Part shown: positions 55,680 through 63,907 of the stretch, piece by piece
Position numbering within the stretch: position 1 is the stretch's first letter
Layout: each line of letters opens with the position of its first letter
DNA from: Flavobacterium undicola
Lineage (GTDB): Bacteria > Bacteroidota > Bacteroidia > Flavobacteriales > Flavobacteriaceae
Length of the DNA: 64,000 bases
Direction of reading: 5' to 3'
Assembly: GCF_009909155.2 (NCBI RefSeq)
Contig: NZ_JAAAPM020000007.1
Location: 85,615 to 149,614 of the forward strand
Notes under the pieces: model-generated
The model's input: the letters and a program-made list of their open reading frames with translations, nothing else
What the model was told of the DNA's origin: nothing
The model's database searches: none
Program-made: the position numbers and the translations under genes

Positions 55680-57086
55680 TTAAATTAATTGAAATTCAGG
55701 TTCTTTTACTATGGCATTAAAGAGTCTCAAAACAGCCTGATCGGCATTTTGTGCCTGACTGTCAAAATCGTATTTTAAGATGTTCTCGAAATCTTTTTGA
55801 GTGTCGTTATCTACTTGAAATAACAATCGGTTTGATAATTCACTAATGATTTCTTTGTTAGTTCCTTTGTTCCAATCCAATTGAATTACTGTTTTTCTCA
55901 GTGCTGGACGATTGCTGTTTTCATCCATCATAGTACCCATCGTTTTCTGATTAAAATTCTCTCTTCCACTACAATACAAATCGGCTATGTTGTTGCGTTG
56001 TAAATAAATTTGAGAAGTCAACCAAGATTTTCCACCTTCCCAGCCTTTTACATTGGGTTGGTTGAATAAATCCATGCCTTGGTTTTTTAGAAATGCCACC
56101 ATTGGTCGGCTATTTCTAGGATTGATGTGCAATTCCGAAATGAGTTGCAAACTATATTCTAAAGGATTTTTAATTTTTGAACCTGCGGTGTTTTTATCAA
56201 ATTCTTCGGTGAAAATTTTTTCTAATAAGGGTTTGATTTCAAAGTCTTTTTTTCTGAAATAATCCCCATAATAAGTGACCAATGCCTCGCTGGGATTGTC
56301 ATAAATAAACCATTGGAGAATTTTTTTAGTAAAAAGATACGGGCTGTTTTTTTGTTTGAAAATGATGTCAACGATATCATCGACTTTAAAATGTCCTTTT
56401 TTACCGAAATATATAATTTCTGAATCGTCGGCTATTTTATCTCTGTAAACACCGCCATTTTCTCCAATACCTAATCCTGCCAGTGCTTTAGCTCCGTTTT
56501 TAATATCTTCTTCGGTGTAATTTCCAATGCCCAGAGTGAAAAGTTCCAGTAATTCCCGACTCAGATTTTCATTGATTTTACCTTTTCGATTATCTACATT
56601 GTCTAAATAACGCAGCATCGCATTGCTTTTTAAAATGGCTTTGGTTAAGTCTTTGAAATTGCCAAAAGCGTGTTTTCGAAGTAGCTGATTGTGCTCAAAA
56701 ATCCAGTAGTTCATTTTTACTTTTTGAAAAGTAGAAACAAAATGATTGTGTAAAAATAGCGTCATTTTCTCCTGTAAAGGATAGCTGTCAGACATCATTT
56801 TTTCCAGCCACCAAGCTTTCATATCTAATGAGGTGAGGGCTTCTTGTTTTTGAAAATCTCTTTTTTGTTCTTCTTTTTGAACTTCGGTAAGCTCTTTGGA
56901 TTTTTTTCGAAGTTCTCTGTAATCTGCAAATGTTTTTGGGCTGTCTTTTAAAAAGTCGGGAATGCTATTGTCAAAATTTGTTTTGAATGAAGCATCCAGG
57001 AATTTTGAAATTCCCATTTTTTCTATTGCTGCAGCTTGCTTATTTGAAAAGCCTAAGCGGAGGGACCAAAGCGAATTAGGGTTCAT
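55680..57086 (-). CDS. DUF1800 domain protein
   Basis: This 468-residue protein has the DUF1800 pattern: LWSLRLGFSNKQAAAIEKMG at the start, AWWLEKMMSDSYPLQEKMTLFLHNHFVSTFQKVK (read as PLQEKMTLFLHNHFVST), NENLSRELLELFTLGIGNYTEEDIKNGAKALAG (read as LSRELLELFTLG and YTEEDIKNGAKALAGLG), and a C-terminal helical region. DUF1800 and DUF1501 genes are almost always adjacent in Bacteroidetes and other phyla, which implies a joint function, still unknown. No signal peptide is evident at the annotated start. The DUF1501 ATG begins 25 bases downstream, so they form an operon. Confidence 0.9.
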   Translation of the reverse strand: MNPNSLWSLRLGFSNKQAAAIEKMGISKFLDASFKTNFDNSIPDFLKDSPKTFADYRELRKKSKELTEVQKEEQKRDFQKQEALTSLDMKAWWLEKMMSDSYPLQEKMTLFLHNHFVSTFQKVKMNYWIFEHNQLLRKHAFGNFKDLTKAILKSNAMLRYLDNVDNRKGKINENLSRELLELFTLGIGNYTEEDIKNGAKALAGLGIGENGGVYRDKIADDSEIIYFGKKGHFKVDDIVDIIFKQKNSPYLFTKKILQWFIYDNPSEALVTYYGDYFRKKDFEIKPLLEKIFTEEFDKNTAGSKIKNPLEYSLQLISELHINPRNSRPMVAFLKNQGMDLFNQPNVKGWEGGKSWLTSQIYLQRNNIADLYCSGRENFNQKTMGTMMDENSNRPALRKTVIQLDWNKGTNKEIISELSNRLLFQVDNDTQKDFENILKYDFDSQAQNADQAVLRLFNAIVKEPEFQLI

Positions 57087-57369
57087 ACTTAGTAGGTTTT
57101 AGGTTTTTTGGGTTTGTTTTCTAGGTTGTTATTAATTAAGATGTTAAATAAGAAAAAAGGTTTAATGGATTGGATTTTTTTATTCAATTATCTAAAATAC
57201 ACAATTTAATTTTTCAAAATAATTAAATGCTTAGGTAGGGTAAAATGACTTATGGTTGTCTTACTATTATAAGCAATACTATAACGATAACTAAAATTAA
57301 AAATTATGAAATCGCCACTATAAAAGAGTTTGTTGTAAACAAACACCAATAAACAAAGGGCGATATCAT

Positions 57370-57391
57370 ACCTGCCTGTCGGCAGACAGGT
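57370..57391. repeat. 22-bp palindromic repeat (copy 3)
   Basis: Identical to copy 1 (1113-1134). It lies 31 bases upstream of the hypothetical gene at 57422 and could affect its leader. The rest of the gap 57087-57421 contains no other feature I recognise. Confidence 0.75.
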
Positions 57392-57421
57392 TTGACCACT
57401 AACAAATAAATTTTACATATT

Positions 57422-57877
57422 ATGAAAACGATATTAGCAATATTTCTTTTAGGAACAATAGCAACGACACAGGCGCAAGAGGCTAGTGTACGAAGTGAAA
57501 CCAGTATAAATGCAAATTCGAATAAAATAGCGTATTACCAACAAAGAGGAGCAGAAGACGCAAAATTTGAGTTGGCATTTACGGCTAAAACAAAAGACGA
57601 GGAAAAAGCTTTTTGGAAAGAACAAAAAGCCTACGAAAAAGAGTTAAAGGAAAGAAATAGAAAAGCCTATCGCGCTTATATTGCCAGTAAAAAAGACGTT
57701 TATGCTGAGCATTATTACCATTGTGACGGAAATTGTCACCATAATGATTCTTTTTATACCTACGCTGAGTTTTATTATTACCAATACAATCAACCTTATT
57801 ATCAAAGAACTCCAAGTAGGACTTCTGTAAATACCCAAATAGGTGTACGTACCCCCAGCGTACGATTGGGCCTTTAA
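57422..57877 (+). CDS. secreted Tyr/His-rich hypothetical protein
   Basis: I do not recognise the family. The 151 residues start with a signal peptide (MKTILAIFLLGTIATTQAQ). The middle (about 45-90) is charged and helical (TKDEEKAFWKEQKAYEKELKER). The C-terminal third is rich in Tyr and His with EHYYHCDGNCHHNDSFYTYAEFYYYQYNQPYYQRT (read as HYYHCDGNCHHND), which contains two Cys and could bind metal. A strong terminator follows. Likely secreted or surface-associated. It stands alone between the DUF1800/1501 operon and a dispersed repeat. Confidence 0.7.
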   Translation: MKTILAIFLLGTIATTQAQEASVRSETSINANSNKIAYYQQRGAEDAKFELAFTAKTKDEEKAFWKEQKAYEKELKERNRKAYRAYIASKKDVYAEHYYHCDGNCHHNDSFYTYAEFYYYQYNQPYYQRTPSRTSVNTQIGVRTPSVRLGL

Positions 57878-57894
57878 TATATTTGAAGGTCGCT

Positions 57895-57940
57895 AATAGC
57901 CATCTCGTTTTTTAGAACGAGACGGCTATTGTTGTTTTTT
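57895..57940 (+). terminator. rho-independent terminator
   Basis: A 15-base-pair stem with one G-U pair, aatagccatctcgtt / aacgagacggctatt, followed by gttgtttttt, 18 bases past the stop of the hypothetical gene. Confidence 0.88.
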
Positions 57941-58000
57941 AGATAAAGCTTCTCGATACAATTTTTAATAATATAGCTATCACATTATTATTAAAAATTA

Positions 58001-58269
58001 CTACCAATGACTTTTTTATTAAAAGTAAAATTATGGTTTGCTAATTTTCTTTTTTGCTTGATCAAAAAAGAAACAAAAAAATATTCATGCGTTCTTATTG
58101 TTTTTCGGTATTCATGAATCTTCGATTTCAAGTCTTGCGCTTCCTCGTCGGTCAAATTAGTTTTCGAATGCTAAAAGAAAAGAACTCTCCGCCGCGGCGG
58201 ATCAAACAGCTTTTCTTTTTACGCATTCTTCAAACATTTGACACTCAACTGCGGAAGCTAAGGACAGTT
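58001..58269 (+). repeat. dispersed intergenic repeat of about 220-270 bp, copy A
   Basis: Shares its order with the copy at 59767-59988: ctaccaatga start, ttttgcttgatcaaaaaaga, cttcctcgtcggtcaaatta, the perfect palindrome tccgccgcggcgga, then caaacagcttttcttttt, caaacatttgacactc and the end gcggaagctaaggacagtt. Copy A has an extra block at about 58081-58130. The frames it opens are not supported as genes. The remainder of the gap (57941-58397) holds nothing else I can name. Confidence 0.8.
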
Positions 58270-58397
58270 GGAACTCTTAAAAAATCACGTTTTGATTTAT
58301 AGTCGAATATAATTATAAACGTCATTTTATATTGTTTTTAGAATAAAATTACACCTCGAAGTGACGACAAAAAAGCTTAGCTTAATAATTTTGGGCT

Positions 58398-59120
58398 TTA
58401 GTTTTTTGAAGTAGATTTAATTTTCTCAAATAATTTTTCATTCGATTCTTCTTTTGAAGAATAGTAAATTTTCTTGCCATCAGCCTTTGTTAGAAGAATA
58501 TAAGGCTTGTCGTCTCCATTTAAAATTAGTTTTACTATTTCGCCTTTATTGGTTTTAAAATAGCCTTTTTTAACGGTTCCAAGAGCAAATCCATTTGTTC
58601 TTAAGGTGATTTTTGGTTTGTCATTGACCAGTTCGATACTTTTGATTTCGTTTTTTGGTACAACTTCTCCATAACTTCCTTCAAATTCAATAGAATTGGA
58701 GTTGAAAATGAGTTTGTCTTCCTTAAGTTCGCGTCCAAATAGAACAATTACAAAAATCAAAGTTCCCACAAGAATAAAAACTCCAATTTTATTCTTTTTG
58801 GTATAAAGGCCTCCATTAAAATATTTAGCACTGGTGGCAATCAAATAGATGTAGGCTAAAATAGGATAAACCGCTAAGAAAATCCCTGCTGCGTTTTCAT
58901 GAACAAAATAATTCAGTAGGTTTCCAATCAAGAAAAACGAAACACCTAAAAAGATGTGAAACTTTCTAAAATAAGGAATGTAAGCTTTGATGTCTACCTT
59001 TTTTCGCTCTTCTTTACTCATCGTATTGTATCCCGAAAGCAGGTATTTGGCATTATTCTCGTTTACAATAAATCCTATGGCGATAAAAAGCAAACTCATT
59101 CCAATTAGTGTGTACATCAT
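58398..59120 (-). CDS. DUF3784 membrane protein with PH-like C-terminus
   Basis: This 240-residue inner-membrane protein has four helices in the first 135 residues (TLIGMSLLFIAIGFIV, FHIFLGVSFFLIGNLL, IFLAVYPILAYIYLIA, IGVFILVGTLIFVIVLFG). The cytoplasmic loop NAKYLLSGYNTMSKEERKKVD is the DUF3784 hallmark. The C-terminal 105 residues are beta-rich, with FEGSYGEVVPKNEIKSIELVND and KPKITLRTNGFALGTVKKGYF, similar to bacterial PH domains. Function unknown. It is followed on the minus strand by the copy A repeat, and lies 19 bases downstream of the DUF4256 gene. Confidence 0.8.
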   Translation of the reverse strand: MMYTLIGMSLLFIAIGFIVNENNAKYLLSGYNTMSKEERKKVDIKAYIPYFRKFHIFLGVSFFLIGNLLNYFVHENAAGIFLAVYPILAYIYLIATSAKYFNGGLYTKKNKIGVFILVGTLIFVIVLFGRELKEDKLIFNSNSIEFEGSYGEVVPKNEIKSIELVNDKPKITLRTNGFALGTVKKGYFKTNKGEIVKLILNGDDKPYILLTKADGKKIYYSSKEESNEKLFEKIKSTSKN

Positions 59121-59139
59121 TTTAGTTTTTTTATAAAAT

Positions 59140-59697
59140 TTAAATTTTTAACGACCCACGAAATCCTCTGGCGGCATAATAAGATTCGGCGCCGTTGTGG
59201 TAAATAAATACATTTCCGTAACGGAAATCAGCAAAAATAGCTCCACCTAATTTTCTAATTTCGGCAGGAGTTTCAATCCAACTCGATGTTTTGGTGTCGA
59301 ATTTTCCAAATTTTTGCAACTCTCGGTATTGTTCTTCTGATAAAAGAGTAATTCCCATGGCAGTAGCTACATCAATAACACTGTTTTTGGGTTTGTTTTC
59401 TTTTCTTGCATCTAAAGCCTGACGGTCATAACAAAGACTTCTGCGTTCTTTTGGACTTTCTGCCGAACAATCATAAAAAGTATATTCTCCTGTGTTTTTA
59501 TCATAATTGACAACATCTGGTTCGCCGCCCGTTCTTTCCATTTCATTTAGTGACCATAGTTTTTCAGGATTTGCTTCCAACTTAGCTAATACTTTATCCC
59601 ATTCAAGACCTTCGTGACGGTTAGCATTTTTTTCAAAACGCTCTTTTACTATTTTTAAAAGTGCTTCTGATTCTGAAGATGATAATTTCTTTTCCAT
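59140..59697 (-). CDS. DUF4256 protein
   Basis: This 185-residue soluble protein matches DUF4256, recognised by LLKIVKERFEKNANRHEGLEWDKV (read as RFEKNANRHEGLEW), MERTGGEPDVVNYD, GEYTFYDCSAESPKERRSLCYDR (read as YTFYDCSAESPKGRR-like SPKERRSLCYD) and FADFRYGNVFIYHNGAESYYAARGFRG (read as FVYHNGA-like IYHNGAESYYAARG). The family is found across many bacteria without an assigned activity. It lies 19 bases upstream of the DUF3784 gene on the same strand, so cotranscription is likely. Copy B of the dispersed repeat lies just upstream of it. Confidence 0.88.
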   Translation of the reverse strand: MEKKLSSSESEALLKIVKERFEKNANRHEGLEWDKVLAKLEANPEKLWSLNEMERTGGEPDVVNYDKNTGEYTFYDCSAESPKERRSLCYDRQALDARKENKPKNSVIDVATAMGITLLSEEQYRELQKFGKFDTKTSSWIETPAEIRKLGGAIFADFRYGNVFIYHNGAESYYAARGFRGSLKI

Positions 59698-59766
59698 AGT
59701 GATGATTGTTTTTGTAATGTAACATTGAGCTTGTTGAAGTGTTTTTTTGACGCTCTCTTTGACAGG

Positions 59767-59988
59767 CTACCAATGACGTTTTTATTAAAAGTAAAAATTA
59801 GATTTACCAATTTTCTTTTTTGCTTGATCAAAAAAGAAACAAAAAAATCAAGTCTGTACTTCCTCGTCGGTCAAATTAGTTTTCGAATACTAAAAGTAAA
59901 GTACTCTCCGCCGCGGCGGATCAAACAGCTTTTCTTTTTGCGTATTCTTCAAACATTTGACACTCGACTGCGGAAGCTAAGGACAGTT
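59767..59988 (+). repeat. dispersed intergenic repeat of about 220 bp, copy B
   Basis: Direct repeat of copy A (58001-58269), in the same orientation and 1.5 kb away, with the same palindrome tccgccgcggcgga at its core and the same ends. It fills most of the gap between the DUF4256 and YdeI genes. Confidence 0.8.
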
Positions 59989-60029
59989 AAATTTCTTAAG
60001 TAATAGTTTTTTAATTAGAATTTATTATT

Positions 60030-60599
60030 TTATCCTCTCATTTTACAATTTCGCTCGCACAAATCGATAACTTGAGTGATTCTAGATTGTCTTGTTTCTG
60101 GACGTTTGGCTTGGCTTACCCAATATAAATAATTTTTTTTATAGGATTTACTGAAGTTTTCATAATTAGAAAAAGCAACTGGGTTTTGAGCAAAAGCCAT
60201 TTGTAAATCTTCTGGGATTTCTAAGTTTTCGATTGCATCTAAACTCTCCCAGGAACCATTTTTATTAGCCGTTTCAATTTTTTTCAAACCGCTTTCGTGC
60301 ATTAAATTGGCAGCAATTAAATCTTCGATGTACCCTTTGTTTATTTTGCTCCAAATGCTTTTGTCTTTTCTGGGAGTAAAAAGCTGTTGTCTTCGGTGTT
60401 CATCCAGTTTTCTAACCGTAGAATCAATCCAGCCATAACAAATAGCTACTTTTACGGCTTCTTCCCAACGCATACTTTCTGCCTCGTGTGCTACTTTATA
60501 GAAAATCAAATGGACCGCCTTGTAACTGCTGTGGTTTTCATGCAGCCAGGCTCTCCATTCGGAAGCATTTTTAAAATAGAGTATTGGTTTTTCGTTCAT
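60030..60599 (-). CDS. YdeI/OmpD-associated family protein
   Basis: This 189-residue protein has YdeI family features: LYFKNASEWRAWLHENHSSYKAVHLIFYK (read as WRAWLHENHSSYKAV), EAVKVAICYGWIDSTVRKLDE, FTPRKDKSIWSKINKGYIEDLIAANLM (read as FTPRKDKSIWSKINK) and LYWVSQAKRPETRQSRITQVID. The family has been linked to protection against bacteriocins or peptides in some hosts, but the activity is undefined. No signal peptide is present. It stands alone between copy B of one repeat and copy 1 of another. Confidence 0.88.
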   Translation of the reverse strand: MNEKPILYFKNASEWRAWLHENHSSYKAVHLIFYKVAHEAESMRWEEAVKVAICYGWIDSTVRKLDEHRRQQLFTPRKDKSIWSKINKGYIEDLIAANLMHESGLKKIETANKNGSWESLDAIENLEIPEDLQMAFAQNPVAFSNYENFSKSYKKNYLYWVSQAKRPETRQSRITQVIDLCERNCKMRG

Positions 60600-60620
60600 G
60601 GTTTTATTTATTAGTTATCC

Positions 60621-60710
60621 GCAATTTCATTGCGAGGAACGAAGCAATCTCATACAGTAACTCGACAAAGTTGCTTATTGTTGTGGGCACGGATTGCAAA
60701 TCCGCAATAT
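60621..60710 (+). repeat. dispersed tgcgaggaacgaagcaatct repeat, copy 1
   Basis: Contains cattgcgaggaacgaagcaa, then cagtaactcgacaaagttgc and gggcacggatt. It recurs at 62597-62667 (partial, diverged) and 63095-63210. Intergenic, just upstream of the YdeI gene. Confidence 0.75.
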
Positions 60711-60717
60711 CTTTTTT

Positions 60718-61323
60718 TTAAGATTCAATATTAAGTATTAGAATAATCTCCCCATTTTTTGTTTTGTAAACAGAAATTCCTGATATATCCATATCAGCAA
60801 TGTCATGTCCCCAAATTCCATACTTTCCATTTGTTTCATTTCGATTATACATCGTTGTTCTTTTTTCAATAGGTATTGTTTTTATAGTAGCTGTTTTTTC
60901 TTCTTCTTCGTATAGTAAATAATAATGTTTACTAATCTCAGTTAATAATTGACCTCTTGTAAATCCATTTTCAGATTCTAAAGTAAATTCATACTGATTT
61001 GTTAAAGGATAATCTATAACTATTTTTACTAATTTATTAGAAACTACAATTTCGTCTTTTTTGTCAAGATTAGCTAAATCACTGTCAGGTTTTTCTAAAT
61101 CTGCCCATGGTATAAAACCATCTTCAAAGTCTTTAATATTAGCTGTTTTTACTTTAAAGTCAAATTCTGAAACTAATTCTCCAATTTCAGAATAATCCTT
61201 TTGCATTGATTGTTGCTCTCTTTCTTTAATTATTTCAAATGAATCTTTTAAAACAGCTGATTTTTTTTGTCCATTGCAAGCAATTACTAAAATGGATAGT
61301 GAAAGTATTAAATATTTGGTCAT
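60718..61323 (-). CDS. hypothetical lipoprotein
   Basis: I do not recognise the family. The 201-residue protein begins with a lipoprotein signal MTKYLILSLSILVIACNGQ with lipobox LVIAC (Cys at residue 16). The mature chain is mixed alpha/beta with charged segments (SFEIIKEREQQSMQKDYSEI) and a C-terminal strand-rich part (SGISVYKTKNGEIILILNIES). It is probably a periplasm-facing lipoprotein. It lies in a run of small orphan genes (60.7-63.9 kb) all read leftwards. Confidence 0.65.
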   Translation of the reverse strand: MTKYLILSLSILVIACNGQKKSAVLKDSFEIIKEREQQSMQKDYSEIGELVSEFDFKVKTANIKDFEDGFIPWADLEKPDSDLANLDKKDEIVVSNKLVKIVIDYPLTNQYEFTLESENGFTRGQLLTEISKHYYLLYEEEEKTATIKTIPIEKRTTMYNRNETNGKYGIWGHDIADMDISGISVYKTKNGEIILILNIES

Positions 61324-61418
61324 GATTTTTAGTTTATAAATGATTGATTTATATATAGTGTTAGTTATAGTTAATCCATGAAGTTGTTTCCTTGTTTTCC
61401 AGGTACTAACTCTCAGCT

Positions 61419-62084
61419 TTACTCATAATCTGACAAATAGAGTTCGTCAAAATCTTTAACCTCTGATAGTTTGATGAGTGGATTTTGCTTGATGGTTTTC
61501 CAGGTATCTTTAAAAACTTCTTGACCACCTTCGTCATTCTTGTTAGTGTTTACCCTTTGAAGTTTCTTTTTAGTTAGGAAATTAATACTAGTTTCATCGC
61601 TAATCACTGCTCCGCCATTGCTTATGTCATAACCAATTAAATCAAAATCGGCGTTTTTATGTCGAAAAGTATATTTCCAATAGCCATATCTACCATGTCC
61701 GTAATGCACAATTAAGTTTCCTTTTTCTATTAGAACACTTAAATCCGGAGGGAAATAAACTCCTCCATCTTCATTTTCAGAAGAGAAACAATTATAGTTT
61801 TTCGCAGCCAATTCGTAATGGTCTTTTTTGTTAAATAAAATGATAATACCCCTTCGGTTTCGGTCTAATTCTCCGTGATATTCATGTTTAAAAAAATTAC
61901 TTTTATCAGTGCCTTTAATAATAAGAACACAATCTTCGATGCCATCTTTGTTCAAGTCTCCATTGATTTTTTCAAAAAGTACATAGCCTTTAGGTATAAA
62001 ATCAGATGGATTTTTTCTTTGTTCATTTTGTCCAAATATTATTGTTGCGAAAAATGTTGTTAGAAGGACTAATATTGTTTTCAT
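61419..62084 (-). CDS. secreted protein with EF-hand/VCBS-like motif
   Basis: This 221-residue protein has a signal peptide (MKTILVLLTTFFATIIFGQ). Near residue 42 is GDLNKDGIEDCVLIIKG, a DxNxDGxxD calcium-binding-like loop found in FG-GAP/VCBS and related proteins. The remaining sequence is strand-rich (GRYGYWKYTFRHKNADFDLIGYD) with the end DELYLSDYE. A beta-propeller or single-repeat calcium-binding role is possible. I do not know a precise family. It is followed 14 bases upstream on the minus strand by the small membrane gene (62099), suggesting they are cotranscribed. Confidence 0.7.
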   Translation of the reverse strand: MKTILVLLTTFFATIIFGQNEQRKNPSDFIPKGYVLFEKINGDLNKDGIEDCVLIIKGTDKSNFFKHEYHGELDRNRRGIIILFNKKDHYELAAKNYNCFSSENEDGGVYFPPDLSVLIEKGNLIVHYGHGRYGYWKYTFRHKNADFDLIGYDISNGGAVISDETSINFLTKKKLQRVNTNKNDEGGQEVFKDTWKTIKQNPLIKLSEVKDFDELYLSDYE

Positions 62085-62098
62085 TGTTTTTTTAGTGT

Positions 62099-62428
62099 TT
62101 AATTCGGATTTCCTCCTTCATTGGATTTATTTTTTCGATATTGAATGTATCGTTGTATAAGAATCACTATTAATAATATTGCTCCAACGATGCATTCCAT
62201 AATTAAAAGAAAGACCCAAGCCAATCCATTTCTATGAGTGGCATGTCTTAATGATTCACTCATTATTTCAAGATTTATAATTGCAAAAGCCACATGTCCA
62301 AGTAAACTTATTAAACTTACTTCCCAAAAACTTAAAGAAATGGAGTATTTAATCGCTTTGATCCCAGAGATTAACTGGAATAGCAATGGCGAAAATAAAA
62401 GAAGAAATAAAGATATTAAATGTATCAT
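62099..62428 (-). CDS. small hypothetical membrane protein
   Basis: This 109-residue protein has three hydrophobic helices (HLISLFLLLFSPLLFQLI, WEVSLISLLGHVAFAIINL and LAWVFLLIMECIVGAILLIVIL) and a basic tail (YIQYRKNKSNEGGNPN). I recognise no family. It lies 14 bases upstream of the EF-hand-like secreted gene and reads in the same direction, so the two are probably one operon. Confidence 0.6.
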   Translation of the reverse strand: MIHLISLFLLLFSPLLFQLISGIKAIKYSISLSFWEVSLISLLGHVAFAIINLEIMSESLRHATHRNGLAWVFLLIMECIVGAILLIVILIQRYIQYRKNKSNEGGNPN

Positions 62429-62596
62429 GTTGTTACTATTTTTTAAAATTAGTTATCAATTAAGCTATTTTGTATCCATTTGTAATTTCACTATACCCAA
62501 TTCCTCACCGACGTGTAAACGAAGTTTTTAAAACATTGATGCGAAAACATTTCCCGTTGTTGACTGTGTCAAGTTGTGATTTCTACTCGCAATCTT

Positions 62597-62667
62597 GTCA
62601 TTCCGAAGAATGAGGAATCTCCTCAAGTAACTCGACAAAGTTGTTCGTTGTTATGAGCGTGGATTTT
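62597..62667 (+). repeat. dispersed tgcgaggaacgaagcaatct repeat, copy 2 (diverged)
   Basis: Starts gtcattccgaagaatgagga and continues cctcaagtaactcgacaaag, ttgttcgttgttatgagc and gtggatttt. It shares order with copies at 60621 and 63095 but differs in the first block. Confidence 0.6.
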
Positions 62668-62686
62668 AAATTTATTAAAATAGGTA

Positions 62687-62992
62687 TCATTCAGTCATTA
62701 TATCTCTAATTTCATCAAATAAATCTTTCCATGTTGGATTGATAGACCGAATCAAATTGTTTTTTGCTGCTCTTGAACCCGCTTTTATTTGTTTTTCACG
62801 AGCTATAGCATCTTCAATCCATTGAAATTGTTCGTAATAAACTAATAGGTTTACATCGTATCTAGCTGAAAATGATTTTGGATATTTCTTATTTTTATGC
62901 TCTAAAATTCTTTGTGGAAGATTTGAGGTTACACCAGTATAAACTACGGTTTGGAATTTATTGGTAATGATATAGACAAATCCTGGTTTCAT
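62687..62992 (-). CDS. GIY-YIG nuclease-like protein
   Basis: This 101-residue protein has the GIY-YIG fold as a single domain: FVYIITNKFQTVVYTGVTSNLPQRILEHKN (the first motif as VYIITN...VYTGVT and the Arg in NLPQRI), followed by FSARYDVNLLVYYEQFQWIEDAIAREKQIKAG (read as IEDAIAREKQIK) with the conserved Glu, and a C-terminal helix. Stand-alone proteins of this type are common in Bacteroidetes, often near repeats, and their cellular role is not established. It sits between two copies of the gaggaacgaagcaa repeat. Confidence 0.88.
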   Translation of the reverse strand: MKPGFVYIITNKFQTVVYTGVTSNLPQRILEHKNKKYPKSFSARYDVNLLVYYEQFQWIEDAIAREKQIKAGSRAAKNNLIRSINPTWKDLFDEIRDIMTE

Positions 62993-63046
62993 CTTTTTTA
63001 GTTTTATTGAGAGGTTAGCGATGTAATTGCATAATTTATTTTTTTT

Positions 63047-63080
63047 AGTGAGATTGCTTCGCTATCGCTCGCAATGACTT
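63047..63080 (-). repeat. inverted partial copy of the tgcgaggaacgaagcaatct repeat
   Basis: gagattgcttcgctatcg...cgcaatgact here is the reverse complement of part of the repeat at 63095. Together the pair forms a hairpin with gagattgcttcg / cgaagcaatctc arms and a loop containing the sequence between. Confidence 0.7.
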
Positions 63081-63094
63081 AAACCGCCTAGTAT

Positions 63095-63210
63095 GTCATT
63101 GCGAGGAACGAAGCAATCTCATCCAGTAACTCGGCAAAGTTGCTCATCGTTACGGGCACGGATTACTAAATCAGTACGCTTCGCTCGTGTGCAAATCCGC
63201 GCTATCAGGT
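63095..63210 (+). repeat. dispersed tgcgaggaacgaagcaatct repeat, copy 3
   Basis: The fullest copy: tgtcattgcgaggaacgaag, then cagtaactcggcaaagttgc, gggcacggattactaa, ttcgctcgtgtgcaaatc and cgcgctatc. The second half repeats words of copy 1 (cacggatt, aaatccgc). Confidence 0.7.
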
Positions 63211-63225
63211 TTACTAGATATCTTT

Positions 63226-63890
63226 CTACGAAATCCAAGTTTTTTCTATTTGATCGATGACCCATTTATTTTTGATTTTCCTGATATAAATTATAAATCC
63301 ACTACCACATAAATGCCCACACATATATCCAGCAGTAATTGCTGCAAATTCTTTTTTTGAATCAAATCGCACTCGCGAGAAAAATAAATATCCAGCTAAA
63401 TTAAATTTATATTTTGTAATCCATATTGCATCACGTTTTGGAAAAGTTGAAGCATATTTTAGTTTATACTTTGTTTTATTTTGGAAAACAGAAATATTAA
63501 ATTTATGCGGTTTTAGTTCAAGTGTATCGAGTAATATTCCTTTTTGTTTGAATTTATTTTTGATACGTGAAATTTCCATAAAATTGAGCTGTCCAATTGA
63601 ATCGGGAATCGCTATAACAATATTTAAAGTATCATTTTTAATTCTCTTTACTTCCTCTTCATATTCCAATTTGTTTTTCTCGTAGTCTTTTACATCTGAG
63701 AAATTTTCCTCAGAAATTATAAAAGGCGGTGGAACCATTAATCGCCGATCAATACAAATAGAATCCAACATTTGAGGAAATATATCTGCAAAAACTTGAT
63801 TTTCCAGTTCAATAGATTCATCTTTTTTTGTACAACTAAAAGACAAAATTGCAATTAAAAAGAAATATATAATTTTTTTGAGTTAGTCAT
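63226..63890 (-). CDS. hypothetical lipoprotein with apparent 5' frameshift
   Basis: I do not recognise the family. The main frame (63226-63846) has no ATG; the first start-like codon is TTG (MSFSCTKKDES). Just upstream an ATG at 63890 reads MTNSKKLYISF and stops, one frame off. Adding one base to the A7 tract (T7 on the plus strand, 63873-63879) would give MTNSKKIIYFFLIAILSFSC, a textbook lipoprotein signal ending in the lipobox Cys. So either the tract is miscalled, or the gene is phase-variable or broken. The body is strand-rich with charged loops. It is the last complete gene before the right edge. Confidence 0.6.
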
Positions 63891-63907
63891 TTAGTTTCTG
63901 TATTTTT

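Noticed and set aside
58054..58302. A frame of 82 codons inside repeat copy A
   Set aside because: The same frame type appears in repeat copy B (59725-60003); both follow the non-coding dispersed repeat, have no start context and differ by indels.
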